Positions 55,211 to 64,000 of a stretch of DNA of 64,000 nucleotides are shown here, piece after piece. The stretch spans positions 111,869,469-111,933,468 of the forward strand of contig CM043951.1 of assembly GCA_014529385.2 (NCBI GenBank). The letters are read 5' to 3'. This DNA comes from Adiantum capillus-veneris (lineage: Eukaryota > Streptophyta > Polypodiopsida > Polypodiales > Pteridaceae). Position 1 is the stretch's first letter, and every line of letters starts with the position of its first letter. The translations under genes and the position numbers were made by a program. The notes under the pieces were generated by a model. It did no database searches, was not told where the DNA came from, and was given only the letters and a program-made list of their open reading frames with translations.

Positions 55211-56332
55211 TGTTGAAAGGATGCCCTTTCAACAACGTTTCCATAAAGATTCCATTAAAGATTCCTCAAAGATTCTGTAAAGATTCCACATGAAGATGGT
55301 GATGAAGTAATGAAGATGAAGATGGATGCTGCAACATGAAGATACGAGTTCATGGACGTCATCGAATATCCCGTTATTATTATTCTGAGCCATTACGGCC
55401 ACTTTTGTAATGTTTACGGGAACCTTACATTTTAAGTCGGCACTTGTATTTTGGCCAAAGATGCTTGTATAATGGGTAAAGCCAACTCAGTTTCTTGTAT
55501 TTTGGCCACAGATGCTTGTATAATGAGTAAATCCAACTCAGTTTCTTGTAATTAAGCTTTGTAGAAGCCTACGGACAATTCAGGTCATTTGGCCGGACAT
55601 TAGGTTTGAAGGCTTGGTATATAAGCTAAAACCTAAGGCTTTGTAAAGGACACATTACGTTATCTCAATTACTATACAGTCGTGGGTTCTGCAGCACACA
55701 GTAGTGAGCTTCACGCACACACATCGTCATGCACACTAATCACATTGTAGATATGAGAGTAGCAGCGTGTTAGCATCGAGGAGCTCTCCGCGTCGACGCA
55801 AGCAATGCAAGCCGAGGACCACATCGCGAGCCCGCCTGCTACGAGCTATATTTGGTCATAAGTAGGTCAAACGACATCTGATCTGAATGATCAAGTAGTC
55901 GTTAGAATCAGGGCGAGAAGCTCTTCGTGTTGATGTCTTTGTAGATTAGTTCCGGACACTTTGGAAATTGCTGTTTTGAGTCTATCGCGACAACGATTGG
56001 AGGTCTTACAGTTATGGTTTTCAGGGTTTACGTGTTTGGCCATGTAGGATATGTCCTTGTGAGTCTTCCCCTCGGATTTCGAGTCATTCCGATATGATTT
56101 GAGACTGTTTCGAGCTTGTAGTGTTTCATAGGATGCGTTGTCTGTTTCTTTGCTTTATGGTAGTCTTATGGTAGGATTAGTGACTGTAGAGTGTTGTTAG
56201 TGTCTAGCGCAGAGTTGACAACCCAGAGATTGCCTCCATACCCTAGTCGGGTCAGCTACGTCCTCGGATTCACAGTTTGTTGGTCTGTGTTCTCGTTGTG
56301 CTCCATTGTCCGTCGCGGCGTACCCGCTAACA
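55211..56332 (+). repeat. 5' LTR of gypsy E (about 1.12 kb)
   Basis: Starts TGTTGAAAGG and ends CCGCTAACA, followed at once by the primer site. The first 24 bases form a perfect hairpin (10-bp arms TGTTGAAAGG / CCTTTCAACA). A TATA box TATATAAG is at 55618-55625. A duplicated phrase, TTTCTTGTA, occurs near 55492 and 55552 within a 60-bp repeat (TTGGCCA.AGATGCTTGTATAATG). The start is inferred from the TG..CA ends, as the 3' LTR is outside. Confidence 0.7.
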
Positions 56333-56351
56333 TTGGCGTCGTTGCCGGGGA
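56333..56351 (+). other. primer-binding site, tRNA-Asp type
   Basis: TTGGCGTCGTTGCCGGGGA differs at one base from the usual Athila/Tat-type primer site, and it lies directly after the LTR. Confidence 0.88.
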
Positions 56352-58751
56352 CGAAGCGCCTAAACTAGCGTAGACCGCATCACTCGTGTTTGGCAGTATA
56401 GAGTTTTCTAGAGTGCTGTCACAATTTGCCTTCTTAGTGGGAAGTCAGAGAGCGGATCTCTTAACTGAGGGATAGCCAGGGAGCCTGCGTCTTGCCGAGG
56501 TGGTCCACCATGAGGTTGAGGTATGGTTATATTATTTTATTGTGTGTTTAGATTAGGTTTTATGTGTGTTTGGTTGTGACTTATGGTTGTGAAGAACTTG
56601 AAAGAGAAAAAAAAAAATGCAAAAGGTAAGCAGGAGGCTGTGTGCTTGCCAGAAAGCAAAAACAACCATTCAACCATCTAAAGTAGGACTTTAGGTAGTG
56701 TAGGATATCTGATGTTGATCTAGAGCAATTTTGACATGAAAATGTGTTTGAAAACACAAAAGGCGGAATTGTGTTGATTATGGTAAAAGTGCTCTAAAAT
56801 GGTCGTTTGAAAGCCGATTTGAGTGCTTGTTTTTGCATTGGAGACCTTAAGGTAGGGGGAAAACATAGATTTGGTCCAATCCAAAAAAAAAAAACTCTCT
56901 AAAAATTCAAAAAAAAAAAAACTGAAACCAAATCTGCAATTTTCAAAAAAGTTGGACCTCAAGACCTTGTTTTGCATATGCTCTAGAGCTTGTATGTGAA
57001 ATTTCAAAGCATTTGCATCAGTGCTTGAGCATCTAAGTGGGAGTTTGCTTTTTCTGAGTGTAAGGAAGTGAATCGTGAAATGCTTGAATCCAAAGGAAAA
57101 GAAGTCCAAATTGAATGAAACTTTGGGGATAAGATTCTAAGGGCATTGGGAACCAAACTGTCCAAAAACGGAGAAAAAAATACTTTCCAGTGGCTCTCTG
57201 CCTAGTCTATCGCGATAGACTGATGAATTGGAGATAGACTCACAATCAGGAAAAACCCCTCATACCACAGGTAAAACACATCAATACAAGGCTTCTCCCA
57301 AAAATTGAGTGTACTTGGACACCTGCTTGACCACTAAACCTCAAGTCTGGTGTTTAGAGTCAGACTTCAGAGACAAAATTGGGTAAAGGGACTTGACCAA
57401 ATTTCCAAACATTGTGAAACTTGGTATACATGATCTACAGAGGGTAGGGAACACATCTGTGAAGAGAAAATTTGAAAAAAGTGTCATGTTAGCATACTTG
57501 GTGAGTCTATCGCGATAGACTAAGAACCCAGTGATAGAAACAGAATTTTACAAAAACCTCTGTGGCATAGCTTGGAAAGGTGCTATCAAGGACACATAAA
57601 AATTTCAAAGTCATTTGGACATCAGAAAGTGGGTCTAAAGACCATTTGAGAGGATTCATCTTATAGAAAACACCAGATCTGGTCTAACAGACAAAGTAAA
57701 AGTCCAAACCACTTGAAAATTGGTAGGAGGACTAAGGAGAGGTCTTGGAACACAGTGGTATAGTCAAAGTTCAAGTTTGAACTATAAAAGGGGTACTTGC
57801 TGAGTCTATCGCGATAGACTCAAAGCAGGGCCAAAGAAATTGAAATTTTCAAAACCCTGTGGAGCATAGCTTGTTTAGCCTCTCAGGAGGTTACACACAA
57901 AATTTGGTGGATTTTGGACTTTGGGAAGTCATCCTAAGTCTATTTTCTAGTGATCAGATAGACTCAGAATTCTAGAGTTGGAGTTAGAGACCTAAGAAAA
58001 AGTCCAAAACAAATGAAAATTGGTGAGCAAGGTGTACAGAGCATAGGGAACACAGTGGTGAAGAGAAATCTGGAAAATTTTGAAAATTGAAGAATCTGCT
58101 GAGTCTATCGCGATAGACTTAGGAATTCACTGTAGAAAATTCAAAATTCAAATCTGAATTCATATTTGGGTTCAGAAGGCCCATTATACCCTGTACACAA
58201 AGTTTGAGTGCATTTGGACATCTGCAAGGGGTACTTGGTGAGTCTATCGCGATAGACAACTGAGGAAAATTTTTTGAGAAATTTTTTGAAACCAAGTATA
58301 CCACTGGGTTTATCATTGCCTAAGGAGTGCACACACCAATTTTGGGCTCAAAATGACCACTTGCAAAAACATCAGATAGAGCAACTTTCCAAATTACATC
58401 TCACTGTTTTGGTCATAACTTTCACATACGGACTCCGATTCCAAAACGTTTTTTTATCAAAACGTAGCTTGAGAGTAGCACTACAGATCTTAGAGTAAAT
58501 TGACCAAAATGGTTGCCAACGGCAAACATTTTGGTCGTTGGCAACCATTTGGGTCATTTTAGAAAAAAAACGTTGTTTAAGGCCTCAAAATACATCCGGA
58601 AGTCAGGGGTGTTTAAAACCGACAATTTGAGAGAATTGTGAGAAAACGCTCACGGTTTTGGACATAGTTTTGGATTTTCCCTAACCAAAACACTTGAACA
58701 CACTGAGAGAGGTATTACTATAGCAAGCTAGAGCTATTAAGCTTAGAAGTC
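56352..58751 (+). other. gypsy E leader with repeated 300-bp units and a conserved palindrome
   Basis: No coding frame. From about 57180 to 58260 imperfect units of about 300 bp follow each other, sharing phrases such as TAGGGAACACA, GTGAAGAGAAA and CTTGGTGAGTCTATC. Each contains the palindrome AGTCTATCGCGATAGACT: 57204-57221, 57504-57521, 57803-57820, 58102-58119, and a 16-bp version at 58242-58257. The A-rich stretches at 56607 and 56880-56930 are simple. Confidence 0.9.
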
Positions 58752-61404
58752 ATGTCTACATCAGACTCAGACTCAGCTTAATTATACAAGCACATGGATT
58801 GCAGGGATAGATGAGCACCCGCCCAGAATAGATCTTCCAAACCTACAATACATAAAGACCAATTTTGTGGAGAGATTTTGGATGTATAACCATGAAGGAC
58901 TATATAGGTATATTAATGGAAATCAATTCAACCTTTACAGTTGCTTAGAGCCTTACCCAGATGAGCTGACAGAGTACAAGCTCTTATATGTCTATACATA
59001 CGAGGTCGACCGACAATGGACATCTTTATTCGTTGACAAGTATGGACGAGAATATAGAGCTGTAGAAAGCACAAATCCGCGAACCAAATTAGAGATGAGT
59101 GGATATTTGGTCAATGAAGGACCTCAGATACATCCACCAAACACAGGAACCTCTAAGAGAATTCCAAAGAGGGGACCACCACCTGGATTTCCTCCTAGAG
59201 CGATAAGGAGAGATGAAACGATACCAGAGAGGAGTATGGTTCCATACTTTGCACCCCAAAGTATAAGACCATCTCAACTAAGAAAATGGGTAAATAGAAA
59301 ATACAATGGCATAGGAGACCCATACGCCCATGTCTTGGCTTTCAAGCAAGTCCTACGAGCAGAACGAGTAGAGGACTTCCACACACAGTATGAGGGTTTT
59401 GGACTTACATTGGAGGACAATGCACAAGCATGGTTTGAACTATTGAACCGGAGAGAGTTCACAACCATTGAGAAAATGTTGGATGAATTTATTGAAGAAT
59501 TCACCAAGAGGGCAATAAAACATAACACCCTTCCTAAGATTCAGGAATTTAAACAAGGAGAAACAGAAACATTGCGACATGCAATACTGCATTTCAAGCA
59601 ATATGTTGCTAGATGTCCTACCCAAGAGTTACCCACGCCAGAACGTCAAATCCTATGCTTCATCAGAGGGCTTGGGAATGAGAATCTCCAAAACGACCTA
59701 TACGTGAAAAGATACCAAACCTTGGAAGATGTGACCAAAGTGGCAGTTGACCTAGTTGACAATTGCAAATTCTATGAAGATGGTCAGAAGAAGATGAATG
59801 ATGCGAGTGAGAAAAAGAAAACCACTGATCTTGAGGATCAAAGAGGGAATCTAGGACAAAGCCAAGTAAATGTTGAGGAGAAAATCATAGAGAATGTGAT
59901 GCAACGCATCAACCGCTCTGACAGAGTACCATCCTATAGAATTCCTCAACGACAAAGGTGCATGGCATGTGGAGGGGACCATCCGACGCAACATTGTCCT
60001 GACTATAGACTTAAGACTCCACCAGGGTTTGAGCATGTTATGTCTCAACCACCTAGATATCATCCTATAGTGGAACAAGTGTTCTCAAGTGAAAGACCCA
60101 TAGCTGGTAGAAATGCATATGTGAGTCATGAGCTTCAAATAGAAAGAAATGCGGTAGATCAGAGGCCACTTCAACGTCAATATCAAGTATTGCCACAACA
60201 ACCAATACGTCCATGTGACAGATGTGGTAGTAGTGATCACTTGATTAAGGATTGTCCACACCATGATATCATGATAAATGTATATTGTAATGAGTGTGCA
60301 ATCACACATATGATTTTGGATTGTCCTAAGAATCCAAGAAAGAAAGGTAAAATGCAACCACATGCTACCTTTCCTTCTACCAGCAAATCAGAGAAAGAAA
60401 GAGCCGCAACAAAAGGAGAGACGAAAACAACAACAGAGCAAGAAACAATTGCAAAAGAACAGGTGCTGAAATAACAAGAAGATGAAAGTAAACAAGTTGT
60501 TCCAGTAAACATTGTCATAATAGCACAAGAAAAAGTGCAAGAGCAGAAGCCTACAGATGGAGAGACTAGTAAGAGTTACAAAAGCCATAGAAACTCTAGA
60601 CGAGCAAGAAGGACTAGAATGAAAGCGAGACTAGAAAGGGAAAAAGGGGAAGAAAAGGCTGTTACAGCTAAGTTGGAAACAACTCAAGATCAACAGACAC
60701 AGCAAAGGGAAGTTGAAACCCTTAAACCAATTGAAGCACCCAAGAGTGCTAGTTCAGGAGGATCTGTCCTAGTGGACAAAGTGAATGAGCCTTTAGATGC
60801 GATTTTACAGGCTTATGAGGCTAGATTGGAAAATAGACAGACCTTAGAACAAAGATGGATGACTTATCCTTATCCTGAACTAGAGAAGCAGAGGCTAGAA
60901 ATGTGTAAGTAGCTCATTAAAACTGCTCAAGCATTGCTAGAACCACCTCCACTAGAAGTGAAGGATAGGATAGTCACCCTAGTGCACAAAGACGAGAGAA
61001 TTAAAGTAGTCAAATTGCCTAGAGAAGAGGTAGATCATAGGGAAGAACCACTGCCAAGGTCGCAAGACTCGAGGGTAGTCCAAAATACAACAGATGAATC
61101 AATGAGGGATTTCCCACCCTATGTTCCCATAGTTGAGGAGCAGTGGCCAGAGGAGTTATGGAAGGCTGTCCGAGATGCCCAAAAAAGAGAAGAGGATGCT
61201 GGACCAGCACCATTTCCTGAAATTACATTAGATAGACCACAAATGAGTGTTGATGTGAGGTCATATTATGGTGACGTAGGATTGATAGCCTCCGAAGACA
61301 GTAGACCTGCATCGTTAAGAACTTTGCCACAGTACATGGGAGATTTTGAGGCAAATTCTGAGATTGTGAGAGTTCCATCACAGAGGCTAGGAGGAACAAA
61401 ATAA
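58752..61404 (+). pseudogene. gypsy E gag polyprotein with CCHC knuckles
   Basis: The likely start is ATG 58752 (MSTSDSDSA). A one-base slip near 58778 moves to the main frame, which then reads through WIAGIDEHPPRIDLPNLQYI to TAA 60472-60474, and beyond it in the same frame to TAG 60910-60912 and TAA near 61404. Retrotransposon gag domain: FKQVLRAERVEDFHTQY, AQAWFELLNRREF, ETLRHAILHFKQYVARCP. Three zinc knuckles follow: CMACGGDHPTQHC (CX2CX3HX4C), CDRCGSSDHLIKDC (CX2CX4HX4C) and CNECAITHMILDC (CX2CX3HX4C). The stretch after 60474 is Lys/Glu-rich. It forms the particle shell and binds the RNA. Three stops and one slip suggest a dead copy. Confidence 0.85.
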
Positions 61405-62093
61405 TTGGACACAAATTGAATTTGACTTACTTGCTATCCACGCCAGTGAAGTGCACAATTACGTTGGCAGAACTTTTGAAAATCAGGCCAAGTATGTGGA
61501 CGGATATAGGAAAATGCTTGGAAAAATTTGGGATCAAAAGCCTGTTAAGGTTCCAGGAAAAAGAGCTAGATGAGATTGAGAAGCCTAGATCAAATGTAAG
61601 ACCGGTACCTATGAACAAAGTAGGAGAGTACTGTGAAGGAGAAGATGGTAATGCCACTTTGCCTGTCGCGTACAATGGGATTGAAACCAAAGCTATACTT
61701 GATAGCGGAGACGGAATTGCCATAGCAACAAAACGAATATGGGAGAAATGGGGTAGGCCCGCCTTTAGAACAACCAGAATAAAATTAAAGTTAGTGGATG
61801 GGCATGTGGAAAGACCCATGGGATTGCTAGAAGCGATAGTGGTGTCTTCTTGTGGTATAGAGTATGCACATACTTTTGCCATAGTTGACTTTGGCAAGAA
61901 AAATAACTATGAAATCATCCTTGGAAGACCATTCATGAGACAACTCAAGATGGTACAAGATTGGGGTTATGATTATCTATACTTGAGACATGCTCAAACC
62001 ACAACACGTGTAAATATGAGAAATCAGAGTTACCAAGATGTAATAGAACGCCCGTGGAAGATTTTGATTCTGCAACACAAAGTGGATCAATAG
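61405..62093 (+). pseudogene. gypsy E aspartic protease, first segment
   Basis: After a frame change near 61400 the frame stays open to 62093. ITLAELLKIRPSMW is a short conserved pre-protease motif. The catalytic loop reads AILDSGDGIAIA, and the flap and C-part end with YEIILGRPFM, the ILG motif that closes retroviral-type aspartic proteases. The polyprotein continues in other frames. Confidence 0.8.
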
Positions 62094-62521
62094 ACCATTC
62101 GTGGATGGGAAAAACGAACGAAATCTGGATGTGTGGAGCATCGGAGTGTAGTGACTTTGGGAGAAATGAGAATTACTTCGAGAGGGTCTTAGAAGATGAT
62201 GCTTACATCAGAGAACCTTTTCCAGAAGAGGCATTAGAACCGCTAGAGTGGACTCATATATTGGCTACTTTGGATGTCTATGTTAATGAGACCACACCAA
62301 CAAAATTTTGCGATGAGAATGGGTATGACATAGTCCCCTACTACATGCTAAGGGTTCTGGGTGAGACAGATGAAGAATCTGAGTATGAGTTCGAAACAGG
62401 GTTATCAGCTATGGGGATAACACAAAACCAGATACCTAGCCGGAATACTGGTCATATAGAAATAGGTGCTCTTTGCGATCAATGTGTGATAACACACTTG
62501 ATTACAAACTGTCCAACTTGA
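62054..62521 (+). pseudogene. gypsy E linker frame with an extra zinc knuckle
   Basis: An acidic, Tyr-rich frame (YERVLEDDAY-like, DVYVNETTPTKFCDENGYD) overlaps the end of the protease frame by 40 bp and ends with CDQCVITHLITNC, nearly the same CX2CX3HX4C knuckle as the third one in gag (CNECAITHMILDC). The repetition suggests duplication of a gag-tail/protease module. Confidence 0.55.
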
Positions 62522-62656
62522 ATGCATAGTACAAAGGAGGAGCCGCAAGTCAATGAAGCAAAGTCGCAGGAAGACGGGCTAAGATCCAAAGAAGATGCTT
62601 CAGGTTCAACGCCTACAAACGAGCAATATGAAGACTTGGAATCAATCAAATAAGAG

Positions 62657-63520
62657 GTGCAGCAAGTGACAGGAAGTTCTGATACTATTGGTGACATTTC
62701 AATAGCTGAAGTCGAGGAAGAAGAGCCTATGACTCTACAGGAACCAAATGCTGATTTTGTCTCTCCAAAAGACATATTAGAGGAAATGGTGGTCAAGCAG
62801 GAGGTAGAACACACAGATGAACTCAGAAGTGTGAACAATGAACAAGAAGACGACAAGGAGTCCAGGCCAAAGATTGCTCGTCACTCAAGAGAACACATGC
62901 AATATAGTACCAAAGACGATAAACTTTTTTCTAAGTGCACAAGACGGAGCCGAGATGAATTTTATGGCAGAAATCGATACAAATTCCATGACTAATGTCA
63001 TGTCATATGGCATGTGGTTACTTCTAGGTAAGCCAAAGCTTTATGATATTCAGATAAAGGTAAATCTCTCACCTGAAGTGGATGTTATAAGTATGGGGAT
63101 TGCAGAAGCTACTGTCCAACTACACTCACATAATGTCAAAGAAACATTCTTGGTGGTAGATTCTAGACAAATGGGAACACACTTAATTTTTTTCCAAGCC
63201 ATGGGCACAAGTCTTTGAAAACGATCGTGAATCTTTAACAATGGTCATCACGACAAGCTATCAAGTGGCAACAGAGGTCAAGCCTACAACAGTTCAAAGA
63301 TTCTTGGCTATTAAAAAAGGCAAAGCTAAGCCCATTGTCTCTAGCCCAGCCAATGCAAGTGCAAGACAAATCCTCTACATCAAAAGCCAAACCATCACCA
63401 AAACAATGGAAACCCAAGCAAAAAGTCTATCAACCAAAGTTTCCATCACCCGAAAGTCTCCAAAGGAAGTCAATTTAGGTCAACCAAGTGCTAGTATCCA
63501 ACGCATAGATTAAAGTTAAT
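62657..63520 (+). pseudogene. gypsy E second aspartic-protease-like segment and following linker
   Basis: An acidic stretch (62657-62870) leads, in the next frame, into AEIDTNSMTNVMSYGMWLLL, a D-T-x-S loop in place of DTG/DSG, then TVQLHSHNVKETFLVVDSRQ and a decayed ILGRPW-like end (63190-63205, frame slip), followed by WAQVFENDRESLTMVITTSY and a Lys/Ser-rich linker to 63513. The fold order matches the first protease segment 1.2 kb upstream. Confidence 0.6.
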
Positions 63521-64000
63521 GATCCAATTTGGATACAATCACAGGAACAACCTCAACAAGCAAAGGTAACAGGATGGATCACATCAAGCGAGTCAATTAT
63601 TGCACAAGGCTACAAGAAAGAAAATTCAGATGTTTGGGTCAACAAGCCCAAGATGACAGCCTTGCGATATCCATCCCATGACAACCACTTAGTTAGGAAT
63701 CAGCAAAGTCGTCACCGTCAATCACATAACTCAACGAAGAGAAAGGACAGGTACAGAAAGAAAAAGAGAAGGTCTTCCACTGGACAAACCATACAACAAG
63801 TTTGGGTAATGAAATCAGAATTCTACCCGATTACCCAACAAAGTCAAGTGAAGATCACCTCCAAGCAAGTCCAAAGACTCATTCCAGTCGAGTTACTCGA
63901 ACCACAAGGATTCTATGAGGGTAACTTTCAAATCTGGTTACCTAAGGTAGTAGCTTATCAAGGAATCACCCAGGAAAAGCAAGAAACATCAAGAAATGAA
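63521..64000 (+). other. gypsy E linker before RT, no clear domain
   Basis: Lys/Gln/Ser-rich coding-like sequence broken by stops (TAA 63511-63513). It includes phrases such as VTGWITSSESIIAQGYKKEN and a basic tract RHRQSHNSTKRKDRYRKKKR. No RT motif is reached before the window ends. Confidence 0.45.

Larger units (their letters stand above)
55211..64000 (+). mobile_element. Ty3/gypsy LTR retrotransposon E, 5' part (continues past the window)
   Basis: LTR, tRNA-Asp-type primer site, a 2.4-kb leader with repeated palindromes, gag with CCHC knuckles and protease segments follow in order. The primer-site type is that of Athila/Tat plant gypsy elements. RT and integrase lie beyond 64000, so the lineage cannot be fixed. 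The gag-protease stretch has several stops and frameshifts. The LTR starts 20 bp upstream of the ORF-C start, so the insertion probably cut off the ORF-C promoter. Confidence 0.85.

Overview
The window looks like a repeat-dense piece of a land-plant nuclear genome. The evidence is Ty1/copia and Ty3/gypsy elements primed by plant initiator-Met and Asp tRNAs, CACTA (En/Spm) transposons with tnp2 and Ptta/En/Spm-type genes, spliced eukaryotic genes, and decayed pieces of host families: an HMA metal-binding domain, a CstF-64-type RRM and an FCP1-like phosphatase. I cannot name the species. No rRNA, tRNA or CRISPR array was recognised, and no gene looks intact.

Layout. Positions 1-22,887 are a nest. 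Copia A (5' end outside the window) is interrupted by copia B (2250-7741, target duplication GGTAT) and by CACTA-1 (8897-21723, duplication AAG). CACTA-1 is itself interrupted by copia C (14488-19904, duplication TTCAC). All of these copia copies share a very short LTR of 143-145 bp. A second CACTA element (22923-31823, duplication TTA) lies next to copia A. Both sit in what looks like the LTR of an older gypsy element, ending at 32440 with a tRNA-Asp-type primer site. From 32.5 to 34.4 kb I see no gene. Then come a broken RRM gene (34.5-35.5 kb, minus), simple repeats, a 5'-truncated LINE (36363-36981, 16-bp target duplication), an older copia copy D (37511-39515) and a reverse-oriented gypsy remnant (39516 to about 43800).

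The least familiar part is 44.7-55.2 kb. Two plus-strand genes lie here: ORF-A (coiled coil plus a Cys/His cluster) and ORF-B (37-residue repeats, 80-residue acidic repeats and a C-terminal FCP1/NIF-like phosphatase domain). They converge on a minus-strand gene, ORF-C, which has a helix-turn-helix, Cys-rich zinc-binding segments and three acidic motifs resembling a DDD/E catalytic core. Introns and spacers carry long arrays of palindromes of the type GTGCTAT..ATAGCAC, and a segment of about 600 bp is duplicated inside the locus. All three genes carry stops or frameshifts. I read it as the remains of a large multi-gene DNA transposon of a class I cannot name, or a host locus invaded by one.

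From 55,211 to the end is the 5' part of a large gypsy element: LTR of about 1.12 kb, Asp-type primer site, a 2.4-kb leader with five copies of the palindrome GTCTATCGCGATAGAC at about 300-bp spacing, gag with CCHC knuckles, and two separate aspartic-protease-like segments. Its RT lies beyond the window.
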